Assembly (NCBI GenBank): GCA_009792885.1
Contig: WMCF01000014.1
Coordinates: 16,867,762-16,931,761 of the forward strand
DNA: 64,000 nucleotides
Source of the DNA: Eremophila alpestris peregrina
Lineage: Eukaryota > Chordata > Aves > Passeriformes > Alaudidae
Direction: 5' to 3'
Made by a program: the position numbers and the translations under genes
Shown: in pieces, positions 13,901 to 27,200 of the stretch
How positions within the stretch are numbered: position 1 is the stretch's first letter
How the letters are laid out: the number at the start of each line of letters is the position of its first letter
Notes under the pieces: model-generated
Databases searched by the model: none
What the model saw: only the letters and a program-made list of their open reading frames with translations
What the model was told of the DNA's origin: nothing

Positions 13901-16900
13901 GATAAATGCAGGATCAAGGATTTAATCTTAAGGATCCGTTTATACTTTATCAGACATGAAGGCTTTTAGCTGAAGAATAGTTGGTTGCTTTGTTTTAAAA
14001 TACATGTTATAAAAACATTGTCAGAAAAAGGAAAAAAGACAAATCCAAATTTTTAAAAGAAATGTGAGGTAAATTAATTTTTTTTTTGTAAGAACAGATA
14101 CACATACTGTATACATAGGGTTGTGCCCCATGACAGGCACATGATACTTCTCTGGATGACTTTTTTAATCTTAAGTTGTAGGGTTTTCATTGGGTTGAAG
14201 AGTATCTGGTCTATAAACCAAGCTATTTAATGGTGATTTAAGTATGTCTACTACTCTCATACATGCAAGACCTTAGCTAGAAAAAGGCAGTCAATTATTT
14301 CCTATTACTGTTCTTCTGATTAGCAAAATTAGTACTAATAGTTTGCCTGGCAAAAGGAGACTGTACTGAAGCACTAGCTATGACTATAGTAATCAATTTT
14401 TACAGCCCTATAAGAAGGCTAACTGGAATAGTGTTGCTTTTTAGCATCTTGGCTTCTGGAGTCAAGTTATTAGGCAAGGAACTTATATTATTTTCTTTTG
14501 AAGAAAGGAGTGCTTATCCAAAAAAATTATTATTTGACACATACCTGCCGTGGCTCCCCAAAAGAAAAACAAATAGAGAGATGCCCAGACAGGTTATTTT
14601 TAGTAACTGCATATAAGCACTTGGGACCACCAATCTGTGAATAGTCTTTGGAGAAATTGCTTGGGCCCCTTTCCAACCTCTCTTCCTGACAGGAATTTCT
14701 ATGAGGGGAGGAGGGAGTTTGTAATGAACATTCCCTGACATCTGGGCTGGGGAAGCTAACAGACCACCTTTGTTCTTAGCAGTTCCAGTGGTTTCCAGTG
14801 CAGTCCAATGTCACTTAGAATACTCTTGTTTCAGGAAGGGAAAGCAAAGCCATGAGAAGAGATCCTGAAAATGATAGCAAAAGCTGCCCCGTACTTCCAG
14901 GAGGAAGGAATGGAAGGGCCAGCTGGCATCAGATGGAATGTTGTCCAGCTTGTGTGAGCCCATCACATAGGTTCTGAGCAGCAGGAGGTTCTGTATTTAG
15001 AGAGGGAGAATAGTAGCCAAGACATGGTGCCTGATTCTTCTTCAAACTCAAGTCTACTTACGTACACGAACAGACTCCCACTGATTGCTGTAGATAAAAC
15101 TCCGCCATTTTAGCCCCTGTAGCATGGCTGACTTCATAATGCTAAGGGAAGTTTAGCCAAAGTAAAAAGCACACAGTTTTGTTCTGAGTGCTACAGATGC
15201 TTTTAAAATAGCTGAGAGAAAAGCAACTGTCTCAACAGTTCTCTTCCTACAAAGGCCTGTTAGCACATTGTTAGCCTTTCCTGCTTGACTTACTAAGATC
15301 ACTGACCTTTTTCTACAAAATTTATTTTGTAAATAAACTTTGTTACTATGGTTCGTCAGAGTTGAGTGTCTGGTCAGAGACTAAAGTCAAGTCCTTCTGA
15401 ATGGTTATTCATTCTTTCAACTTTAAACCTACATAGTTGGAGAAAGAAAAATTGAAAGTATCTTGGGCTGAGCCCAACTTCTTGTGTTACAAGGGCTGTG
15501 GAGAGAAGTGAAAGATTATTTACAGTGCAAATGAAAATCAATTTGAGCCTGTTTCTTGGCCATTATGTGAAACCTGCCTTGTAATATGCCAGACCCTGCC
15601 TTGTAATTCTGCTGATCTCTGTGTAGTCATAAAACAGGGATTTACTTGCTCCTCATCTCCAACAATTAACCGCTACAGAAGTCAGACAATTATGCTGAAT
15701 GAGTGTGCTGCACTGTCATTAGTTTTCTTCTTTTGTCTGAGTTGCCAGTTTTGAAAGCTGCCCAGTTATCGAAACTCCACCTAAAGTGCCTAAGACCAGA
15801 AACAAGCCCAGGGCAGCAACACAGTATGATACTAAAACAAGTAAAACGTTTGTTGGCTCATGACCCATCTAGATCAGAATCCCTCAAAAAGGTTTTATGC
15901 TAAATAAATAAATAGATCTCTGAAGCTAACTGATTGCTCCATGCAGAGCAGACTTAACACTTAGTGTAACATTTGCCTAAACAGCAGAGAAGCAGGCAGA
16001 GAGCTGCCATGCAGCTCTGCTCTTCCAGACAGAGGAGAATTCAAACACAGCTATGCCTACGCTCTACCACCTGCACTGTTCACCTTTTCTGAAGACATGT
16101 CAGCACAGGGCAGAAAGCACAGCCTTAGGCTTCTTTGAATTACAGATGACTAAACAGTCCCCAGCTGGCTTAGGAGTAGAGGGATGGACTTAGGTTGCTT
16201 AAAGCCACCTTTCTAACTACTTAACAAATGTTTTTTAGTTGTGCAGAGGGCAAAATCGATTTGGTAGAGAAACTTCAATAAACACAGCTCAGGATTCTTC
16301 CCCTGATTCCTTATATCATGATGTACCTTCTGTGACCTGGCTGACAAGGAAATCTAGTGGTACTATACATGTCTTAATATCTTCCCTTGCTAAGACTTCA
16401 ACTGCTCTTCAATTTATGCTGCACTGATACCAGTTCTCAACCAGACCCCAATAGTCATAGCAGTGATTTTAATTTAACAAGAGATAGGACTGTGGTTGCT
16501 TTAGGGCACACTTAATATGTTCTTAATATGGAAGACCAAGCATAGACTACATACATCTTAAACAAACAATGACAAGCCATTATCATCAAGTGTAGCTACA
16601 ACAGTGGCCTTGTTTATCTTGAAGTTCCCCACACTCATACATTTTACATACTAAAGAGTTGACGTGAAGACTTACGTTTCAGTGCTAGAGGATGAATCTG
16701 AGACAAGAAATCACATTTCTACACACTGATTTCAGAAAAATGGTATAAAATATCTCACTTGAAGTCCTTCAGGGGTATACGAGCTGCAAAACATTTCCTG
16801 TGGTGGCTCTAAGGAAAATGCAATTATTTTAGCAGTTAATAATAGTTTCACCCGCTTTGATACTGGTAAGTATGTGAGGTCAACTTTTTAAGCTATGGTG

Positions 16901-19900
16901 AATTATTGAGGAAGTAATTAGGGGAGATCCTTATGTTGGATTCTGTTATGTGAACTGCAAACTGAAAATTCAATACAGAGCCACGATCATGGTGTAAAGT
17001 TATTTTAAAACTCTGAATCTCCTACTCAGAGTCCATCAGAATTGATTTCCAAGTGGGCATGGCACTTCATCCCTCTGTGAGTAAGCATTTGTCTCATTTT
17101 TCAAGATGGTCTAGTCTTTTTTATGTTATTTCTATTAAGACCACTGTCCTTAGACGTCACTATCTTTCCTGATGTACAGGTTAGGGACACTATACTTTTT
17201 GCTTGGTCTGATCACTCTTTCATATTGGATCCTTCTTTCTCTATATGCAGATCTCCAACAAATCTGAAAAATTATTGCATTTAAGCTAGCACAACATCCC
17301 GTATCAGTAAAAAATGGCCCCAAAGTGATTTTTTTCGCCATTTTCTTCTGACACTGTTTGCCGTGATCTCCACTGGCTGCACAAAGACACTGGACCTGCT
17401 GAGATTCTGCAGAAAGCATCCATGCAGGGTGCATCAGTGAAAAGCAGCAATTTCATCTATCACAAACTCATTTCCAAGCACTGAGAAAAGAGTTAGAATC
17501 TGAGATCTGTCTGGAGTGTAGCGGGCAGTGGCCCCTGCCTCCAAGGGAGCCTAGCTACGGCCTGAGCTGGGAGATCACAGATAGCAGGGGACTGTGTTTT
17601 GTGTGATGACAATACACTCCTCCTAAAAATGTGGAAAGTATGAGTACAGGGCTCAGACCGCTGCATCTGAGTGGGCCAAAGTCGGAAAGTGGGTATGTGA
17701 CAAGTAATTTTATGTGAACTCACAGTTCTTGAATTGCTGGAAACAGCTCCATTTGGTGCAGCACTTATCCTGATATGACCCAACTCATCATGCCAGTAGG
17801 TCTGTCTCCACATTCCTCTACTCTCTGGAATGTGATGCATCTTCCAAACTTATACTTGGACTGGATTGTAGTAATTTTCAGAATGCAGATGGTGGCACTG
17901 ATGATGAATCTGATGTTTTCTACTCCAAGAAGATTTTAATGAAAAGGTCAATGACCTTTGTCCATTTCCCTGACAACTTCCAGAAAACAGGTAAGCATGA
18001 ATCATGCTTCTAATCTCAACTGTTGCATTAGGGATTAACGAACTAAACATGGGCAAGGAAAATAGCACTCCATTTATGTTGTAACTGCACAAGTCCATGA
18101 CTCCACTGCATCCACAAATATCATGTACAATAAAAGCATTGAATTGTGCTTGTTTGGGGGTCCCTTGGCTTGAAAGGGAAATTTCTTTGACTAGAAATGG
18201 GGTGCATTGGTTTCTCTCTACTCAGCATAATATTAGTCTGCAAAGAATGATCATCTTCATTTGATCAACTCACCCTCTCAAGGAGCATGTCTACACATCT
18301 TGTCATCTCATGTCACCTGCCTTCTCCACATTGTAAATTCTTATTTGGCAGGCAAAGTGGCAGATTCCAGTAACCTTTTAAAACCAGAAAGCCATCTACC
18401 TTGGAAATCATCACAACAAGGCAACAGACTTCAATTCCTATGCATAAACATAAGCAGCCAACAAAATTAATTAACTAAAGTGGACAAAATATACTCTTGG
18501 ATACAAGACATTTGTCCCTTGATGAATGCTGGTTTGCACACAAATTGTCATGCTAATTTGGAAAGGGTATGACTGGGGGTTTCCATGAAGTCAAGGTCAA
18601 ATTTACACTGCTACAGATTTTAGAGGTACTTAGATCCAGTACTAAAGATCATGGAGTCACAGTCTCATTGACAGTTCTTTGGAAATATGGAAATCTTGGC
18701 AAAGGAAACTAAACAGAACACAGATATCTTCATGATGCAAGCAAAAAAAAAAAAAAAAGGTTTTAACACTCAGATTTTTTAAAAAGAATGACTGTGAGTT
18801 CACACAGGCAACAGACGCAGACAAACCTGCACACATAAGCAGGTCTCTTGTTGATTATTGCTAACAGAGATATCTTTAAGATACTGTCCTGAAGGTTCTG
18901 CAGCATTTACAGCATGTCTGACTTCTGGACTTGGGCCAATAGAACTCACCTGGTGTATAAATAATACACTTTCCAAGACCACACAAAATGTAAAAAAGTG
19001 TTCCTCTCTTCCTGAAAAATAGGCACATAAAACTTCTAGGTTGGTGGCAATGCTATTCTTCAGAGTTTACGACACATAATTAAATTAACCAAATTGTTAA
19101 ATATATCATATGCTAGGGCAGTATACCTAGACAGAGTTTTTTACCAGTTAATTAGATGTATGATAGGAAAGTGTTACATACATTTGTTCTGTAGGAATAT
19201 GTTATTAAAAACTATGCAAAAGCTGAATGGCTAGATTTTAATCTGGCATTTGAAATTCACTCTTTTCAAAAGGGCAAAATTATGATACTCTCCAACAGAT
19301 GAAAAGGAAAATAATGTGAAAGAGAGCATTAAAAATTGGGAACCTAAGTAAGTCCAAGTGATATTCAAGTACCTATGGACAAACCTTCACGGGCCTGTTG
19401 GGTACCAGACCAAATAAAATCTAACCTTAAAATACTTGCTTTATGTCAATTCTTTCTACAGCAGTCTCTCCCACTCCTTCCTATACCATCTTGCCTTTCT
19501 CATTCTCCTTGAACTCAAGTAGAGCAAACAGCATCAAAGAGCTTGAGCAAGAAGTAACTGACTAGATCTGGCATAGACATGGTCAAAGGAGGGTCTGTAA
19601 GATCCCTAAGCAGACCATGAGAGAGGTGTGCTGACAATATCCTCTTGAGAATTCTATGGGTCCTCTCAACACAGTTTAGGAACTCATAAACGCTTTTAAG
19701 TACTTTTAACTTGTATGGGTAAAAACAGCAACTCTCTGGGCCAGGCTCAATCTGTTTTCAATAAGAGAATGGCTATTTGAGAACAGATCTGCCTTCATGG
19801 TAGGGTTCTTCAAGTTGTAGGAATTCTCTACATATACAGGCAGAAAGCATTGAGGGGTAAAAATCTAATTTTGAGTAAATTTTTATCTGAGAAGCAGAAA

Positions 19901-21066
19901 AATGAATCTATGTGTACTTGTTCCTGATGTTTTCTATGCAATTCAAAGCAGTGCAGGCCTCCAAAACAATCCTTTGAAAGAACTGTAATAAAGCCTCCAC
20001 GGTCGTTACAGAACATACTGGAAAAGACTATTAAAAGGTTGAATTACTATGAACACCCAGTCTCAAGTTAGGCAACTTGTTGCCATGTGTTCTCTCCCAT
20101 ACCTGTACCATAAAGCCTATAAAGTAGCATGCCCAAATTCAGGCAAAAAATAAATTCTTCACCTTGCAAAAAAATATACAACTTCCACTGTGCACTTTCA
20201 GGCATGCCGTGGCAAGTTGGAAAGGTAGTAATGTGCTCTAATAGGCACTCCCTGACACTGCTACATGGTTTGTCTTTAGCCAAGGACCATTGAGAAAATG
20301 TCCTTTCTCAGGGGCATTCTTTTCTGTCCCTGGAAAGCATAATAGAATGTCAGAGAACTTACTTCTCCTAATATCAGTAACCTGCTGGTTTGACATCATA
20401 GGACAGGTATCTGAAAGTATGTTTATCACCAACTCCTTGGACTGTGACCCAAAAATCCAAGTCAGAGATCTTGAAGCTGGGTACCAGGGCTTCGTTTGCT
20501 GGCATGTGGTTATGTACTGTCTGCTGTCAATCTTTGGGAGTTAGTCAGTACTCCTTGGGCAATATCACAAGCCTCTCCTTCGTATTCCCCCTATGCTGAA
20601 GCCAAGCAGAAAGGCTCATGGAACCAGTCGCAGTAGTGAACCTCAGAAAATACCTGCCACAGACAGGAACTCTAGAAACACAATCTAGCTTTTCATTCTC
20701 AAAAGCACAGACTTGTCCTATTCAGGTGCTTAATTATTCAGGTTAACTGTAGGAGAAATAGAAGTTTTGCCTATCCCCTGGATAAATTAAAATGTCCCTG
20801 TATAAGGACCAGGTAAAAAGTACCAGAGAACCCTAATATTTAGCTAGGCAAGCAAAAAACCGCTTTGCAAATTTATTAAAAGTACTTCAATGAATAATCC
20901 ACAGTTTGCTTTTGGGAAAGTGTTAGAAGTCTAGTAAGCACATGTAAAAATATTTCCTCATTAAATTTTTTGACAGATATTAGATTAAAAATACCTCTCG
21001 TACAGACTTGTGCACATAATCTTTTTGTTGTTGTAAATAAAGTGATATAATAATAATTTTAAAAAG
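10988..21066. other. 10 kb of unique A/T-rich sequence
   Basis: No gene, RNA or interspersed repeat recognised. It contains an A/C-rich tract (11537-11634), a short TA run near 12162-12180 and a 16-A run at 18743-18758. The frames at 17150-17434, 17493-17840 and 17850-18098 lie close together on the minus strand but share no frame or splice logic and match no protein I know. Confidence 0.55.
11537..11634. repeat. A-rich (AAAC)n-like tract
   Basis: About 100 bases composed almost only of A and C, as AAAC/AAAAC units, ending in a run of about 15 A. It could be the decayed tail of an older retrotransposon, but no body is recognisable beside it. Confidence 0.8.
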
Positions 21067-21266
21067 TCCATAGAATCAGGGAATCATTAAGGCTGAAAAA
21101 TACCTCTTAGGGTTTCAAGTCCAACTGTTAACATAGCACTGCCATGTCCACTACTTAACCATGTGCCTCAGTGCCATAGTCATTCATTGTCTTAACACTT
21201 CCAGGGATGGTGATTCCACCACTCCCCAGGCAACTTGTTCCAATACCTGACCTCCCTTTGAACTTC
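21067..21266 (-). mobile_element. CR1 LINE 3' fragment, eroded
   Basis: A second minus-strand CR1 tail. The terminus is at 21067 (CATAGAATCAGGGAATCATT), and the CCAGGGATGGTGATTCCACC block near 21202-21221 is shared exactly with the copy at 8831-9112. Small internal deletions shorten the 3' untranslated part, and similarity fades after about 21266. It is 5'-truncated and non-functional. Confidence 0.85.
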
Positions 21267-24200
21267 TGCACCTTCAAGCTCATAGCAAAAATGATGTATT
21301 AGTTAAAGTTGATTATAATATTGCCTGACATTATTCCAGGCTCTTCACGTATCTTCTGTCAGTGGATTTCCTTCACAACAGCTTTGCTATTCCAGTATTG
21401 TCTTATCCTCAGTGATGCCATTTTTGTCTAACTATGTAGTCTGCAAGACTTTGAAAGTATCTAGTGGGCAAAACTGGTCCCTTCTCCATCTATCATCCAG
21501 CAGCTTCTCAGTTCAGGAGGAGCCTGTTGTTTGTCTCCCAGGTTTAAAAGGGCTGTTAAGTTTTTATTTCCAGCTATTTATCATCTTAAGTTTCTGCTAG
21601 ATTTTAGTGAAATATTCTTGTTTATCACAGATATACTAAAGACATGGCATGTTGGAAAAAATACACCAAAGATTCCCAAGATTTCTTTTGACAACTATAC
21701 TGCAGGTTCAAATTTTCTGTAACAAGATACATGGGATAATTTATTAAAAACAGAAAGGAATGCATAGTTATAGAAATTCAGAGAGGATTTTTTATGCCGT
21801 TGTTGTTTTGTCTGTACAGAAAATATTTTAATTCAAAGGCAGTTGTCAGATACCTCAGGCCTTATATTTAATGGCATCTTGTCACTGCTTCAAGTAGGAA
21901 AATTTGGTATTTTATAATGGCCATTTATCCAAGAAAAACAGGTTTTCTTTGAATTTGAGCATTCTCTTTCAGTTTTTGCATTCCAAACATTTCAACTCAT
22001 GTATCAGTAAATGAAATTTACTAGAAATAAAAGCTGAGATTGTTAAAAGTTCATTGTGATTAGTGGACATTATGTGATCTGGCCCCAGACGCCACTAAAA
22101 TTCCTTGATCAGTCTATTGCCTACTATTAAAATTGGACAGAATGCAAAAGTAGGGAACAAAAGTTGTAGATTTTGAAAAACTTTTCCTGTGGCAGTGATA
22201 GAAGGCCTGTATGATTTATTACTGCTAGCAAATCTAAACTATGCAGCAGCTTGCACAAATAGCATGCAGTGGCTGCTGGAGATGGCAGAACAGCTGCTTT
22301 ATGAGTACCTCTGTGCAAAAGACTAACGTGGCAAAGGCAGGTGATGCTGCAGGTATATCTGCACAGACTCAAATTTAGTTGCTTAACATGAGAGGTTAGA
22401 GCCTGTAGGGTGTATATTGGCTGTAAGCTACCAAGTATATTTTGTATTTCTTTTTCTCACTATTAGCTGGACATAACTTTAACTTCTGAGGATCATTTTG
22501 GCTCATCTTTGAGAGGGCAAAATAATGTCAAAGAAACTTTTGTGGATTTTCTTTATAACCACTCCCTGGTCATAAACCTTCAGATGGAGATGCCTGCTGA
22601 CCTGAAGCACTGCTAGCTCTAGTATCCTCATAGCTGGTTCCTGATCTATAGGCCAGCAGATGGTTTACCTTGTAAGGGTGTTTTCTTGTGAGAACACACC
22701 GCTGACAAGTGTATTTAAAAAAGACTTCAATACAGATCACACCACAAATGTGACATTAATTTGTAAAGGGGACAGAAGAATGGGTAAGAAAGAGTTCCTG
22801 GAGGATGGGGACCAGGAATATACAGGAATGATACCCTGAGACAAGCTGAATGAAGATGGGGAACCATATGCTATGATTTGAAAAATTAAGTCATTTGAAA
22901 GTCAGATTCACCAAGAGGTCAGAAGAAACTGTGGAAAGATGCGAAGCCTATTTTATGAATTTTTTTGCTAGCTGCTCCCTTACCGCTTCTTTCCAAAAAT
23001 CAGACCTCTACATGCAGTGCCAGCAGGGAAGCTTGAAACAGAGACAATCACTTCAAAAATATGACAGCAACTCAAAGTATATGAGATACTTTGCAGCAGT
23101 GGGCCTGCAGGCAGATCTCAAACAGGACACTAGAAGACTGTAACAAGCAGGATTTGAGGGTCACAACATTGTTGACTGAGTCATTGCTCCTGTAAGACAC
23201 TCTAGAGTGTCCTAACAATGTGTGTGCTTGGTGGGATCCTGAGAAGAGAAGGGATGAAAAATAGATAGAACACTGTTCCATTTTCTTTGGAAGCTGCTCT
23301 GCTTTGCAAAAATAAGTAAAGGTGGCTTGTGTCAGTGAGGGATCTGGTGATGGAGGAGTCTATAAGTCTTTATGTCTTGTAAATGAAAACAGACATTGAA
23401 TAAAATACTTGACCATTACTTGGAGCTGAGACTGCAATCTGAGATTGCCTCTACCCAGGTGAACACTGGAAACCACAAAACTGGGATCTTGCCCACTCCA
23501 GGCTGCGGATTCTGAGTTGCCTCTCCACCTCAGTCTTCAGTATTTCTTACTGGCTTACTATCAGTGGCTCAAAGTTCTGATTCCTCCTGGCGGACTCCTA
23601 GGAAATGTTGGCCTCCATTCTTAAATGTCTAATTCAGCTGCTGCAGTATGGCAAACAGGCTTAACACAGACTGCTGTACTTCCACTCAAGGGCCTTAGAT
23701 GCCTGACTGTAATAACTCCTCAAAACCTAGCCCTGTGACTATAATAGGACATTTTTGGAAAATGAACAAACTGCCTGCACTTGGGAAAAGAATGTCCCCA
23801 TGCTTTTTTGGTACACCAAGAAAATTGAATATTCATTTGATTATTAAACTCAAAATGTGATGACTTCTCAAGAAGTACAGTACATGGTGTTAGGCCAAAG
23901 GCAGTTCTGATCCCAAGGTATTATTAAAGTTTCAACATTTTGGCCCTACTGATTTCTTTCATGTGATTCTTAGAACTATTACTCAGACAGTCCAGGTTAA
24001 CTGGCAGATGCCCAATGGCAATATATAAAGTACATATTTTACCACGGTTTCTGAACTGGGTAATTGATGGATTAAAAGAGCTAGTATGAAATGAACACCA
24101 GCTTGTTCTTTACCTCCCCTTCCAGGCTTGAATCTATTATTGGTGCAAAAGAACAAACCTGTAACCCTTTCAGTATTTGTGATATCTTTGACAAGCATTT

Positions 24201-27200
24201 TCACTATTAGTTTTTTGGGTGTTTTTTTTTTTTTATTTGGAAGCTGCTAAACCTGAAGAAAATCAGAAACATGTATGCAGTATTAGTAAAGACAGGGGTA
24301 GATACTGGGGACCCAACTTCTGAACCAGATGTACTATGTACTATTTCTATTGGGCTAAGAGGAAAAAAACACCACCTGCTTCATACTGCCAGGTGCAACA
24401 AGAAAGGGTTTTCCATTGGCATAAGCAGAGAAAGCACAGTCCCTTCAAAATCAATGGCAAATCTCTCTCTTCATATTATAATATGTAGCAGGATTTTTTC
24501 TACCAATGCTTCCCTGAAAACTGCCTCTTCAAATATGACTAAGAAACAAACTTGTGAATATTTTGAATTATATTAAACACAGGACGCTTTTACCACTCTT
24601 TTCCTTTACATTAGCATATCACTTGAAAAGCAACTCACAAGCTTTTTTTTTTTTTTGCCATCCTATAGAGGTAAATTTCAGCCTGAGTTTTAAAAAATCA
24701 TTTTAATGCTTTCTTGAAGTGTAAAGGAAGTCAAGTCTCAAACGTGGGATTCCAAGAGAATGCAACTAGAGCTTCAAAACAAAATAGGCACAATTTTCTA
24801 ATACATACTGTTGCCTTCCAGCAATAGGCTCTGAAATTTCCACTCTCTGCACAGTATTTGTATATGTGTAATGTATTCTGTCAGAACAGACAGGTCAACT
24901 CGAAGTACAGAAAAACTGTGAGTCAGCCTCTTTCTTCACAATCTATACGGTTACAGTGACTAAAAAAATGTTTCTTAATTTGCCTTTTTTTTTAATGTTG
25001 ACCTTTTGAATGTCATATTTTACACTTAATCTCTGTAGGCACAATGACAAGACCTATTTGTTTTTAAGTAAAATCTGACATTTTCAAATAATAGCATGAG
25101 TTCATGAAATGAAGTGTAAGAAAAAGCAACATCTATCACAAGAATATTATCACAACAGTGGGCAATGCTTCTGAGCTGCCCACAGCTCTTGCTGATTTGA
25201 TACCCCTGAACACAGTCTCTTGTATATACACAAAGAGATTATAATTATTTATATTTTTGTTTTTTCTAGGATAAGCCAGTGTAAGTAAGTACCCCAGTGA
25301 ACTTTATTTAATCAACCCTATCACTCCATGTGTAAAGAAGCTTGAGAATCTGGCTGATAGAAAGCCAATATTCAGAGGTGTTCTCACTTTTTGTCCCACA
25401 GAATGATGCCTGGATTCAGATGAAAAGGAACAATACCCATTTTCTTTTTCAAATCCTTCTGAAAAATCTCCATTTCCTTCCTGGTATTTGCATAACGAAC
25501 AAAATCTTTGGCACTCTGCCAGGTTAACTCCTTGCCACATAACAGCCAGACTGAATGGGAACTCTGAGAACAGGCTGTCTCCTCATGAGGGTGGAAAAGC
25601 CCAAACTTCCCAAGAATCTCTTCTTTTAATTGCAGTACATAATCAAAATAATCAGTCTTTTCTCTGAAAAAATCCCCTCACCCCACCCTACTTCCTTCAA
25701 GCTGGAGAAGATCCAACAAGACTCCTTCCAACCATCTATGTGGCCTTGTGGGGAAAAAAAGATCCCTGTTGCTGAGAGGTCATTGAGTAATTTAAACAGT
25801 TCTTCATGACTGAATATTTAGGTTTCATTTCCTATTGCTGATACTAAGTTCCTGGGCCTTGCCTAAAAACATTCTTGCAGAATTTAAAGCATTTGAGTGT
25901 TGTAGGCAAACACTACAGTTTTTAAGAAAAAAGTTACTTTACACTTCAGTTCTGCCCAAATTATTTTTGAATTTTGATACTCTCTTCAACTGAGCAAGTC
26001 AGCAAATTCTAACTAAAATTTCATGTAAAATTCAAATGGGAATGGGAAATGTATATTTTTTAGAAAGCTGATAAGTGGAAAATTGATAATACTATGGTTG
26101 CTATTAGTAGCTCAAATAAGCCTCAGTAATCTGTCAATGAGACTACTATAGTATCCTAATTCTTGTTTTGTAAAGCAAGGCCCTGCAGGGAGGGTAGGAA
26201 TTTTGACATACTATTCTGTCTCTGAACTATACCTAGTCATTCTTAGAGGTATATGCATCTTCCCTAACTTGCCATACAGCTGTCTTAGTACCTCAAAAGT
26301 AGCTTCTGTCCATATTCAATCTGCTCATATTGTTCCTCAGTAATCTTCTTTAATACCCCAAGAGGTATTAAACTGCATATAAAGAAATTGTAAGAAAGAA
26401 TTATGGAACAGCTTTACTCCAAAGGGTATGGAGCTGTCAGGATGTAGATTCTGTGAGTACATGCCTCAATAAGATGTTTGGTACTTCCTCTTAAGGTACT
26501 GAGTACTATACACAAGTGTTGGGAATAAGGACATTGCCCATGGTCAGTGGGCACAGCCCAGGAAACAGGAAGGCCCTTATGTCTGTACTGTACTTAGAGC
26601 CAAGAGCTCGTTTCCGCTCTAACGATAGGAAATGTTGAGCAATAAGAGACGTGTTCCAAAAATTACACTGAAAATTAGATGTTGTAATGATCCCTTTAAA
26701 TTATAGGGGAAAGGATTTAGGCAAATAGCAAGTGAAACAGTGAATAGCAAATTAGCTAGGAAATAATTTCTTTTAGGAAAATAGAAGAGTCATTACATTT
26801 TTGTGTTTCCCACACAAAACTTTCTCAGGTGAGGCCCATCAAATGCTTCTGTATTGTGTATTCCAAAGCAGTAATTCTTGTCCTTGCATTCTGGTAAATC
26901 TCCCTAAAGGGTGGTCAGACTAAGCATGCTTACTTTACAAATGCACAATGTTCAAGATCCAATAGGCTAGTTTTTGGCCAATAAGTCAACACAACTGAAT
27001 TATTTGAAAAGCATAAATCACATTTTGAGCTTTTTATACAATGTACACTAGAGAAAGGACTGGGTAATATTTTTGGTATTTTGGAATACTTTAATTATAA
27101 ATTAAAGATCAGGCAATGTTGCTTCCACCTTAGAGTGGAGAGAGGGTAGGATGCTACTTAATCAGAAGGGAAAAGATTCATAAAAGTCCGCTGAATTATA

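Noticed and set aside
18743..18758. Poly-A tail of a processed pseudogene
   Set aside because: No gene-like sequence upstream and no flanking duplication; an isolated A-run.
25670..25740. CR1-like words (GACTCCTTCCAACC)
   Set aside because: Only a dozen bases resemble the CR1 3' region and there is no terminus; likely chance.
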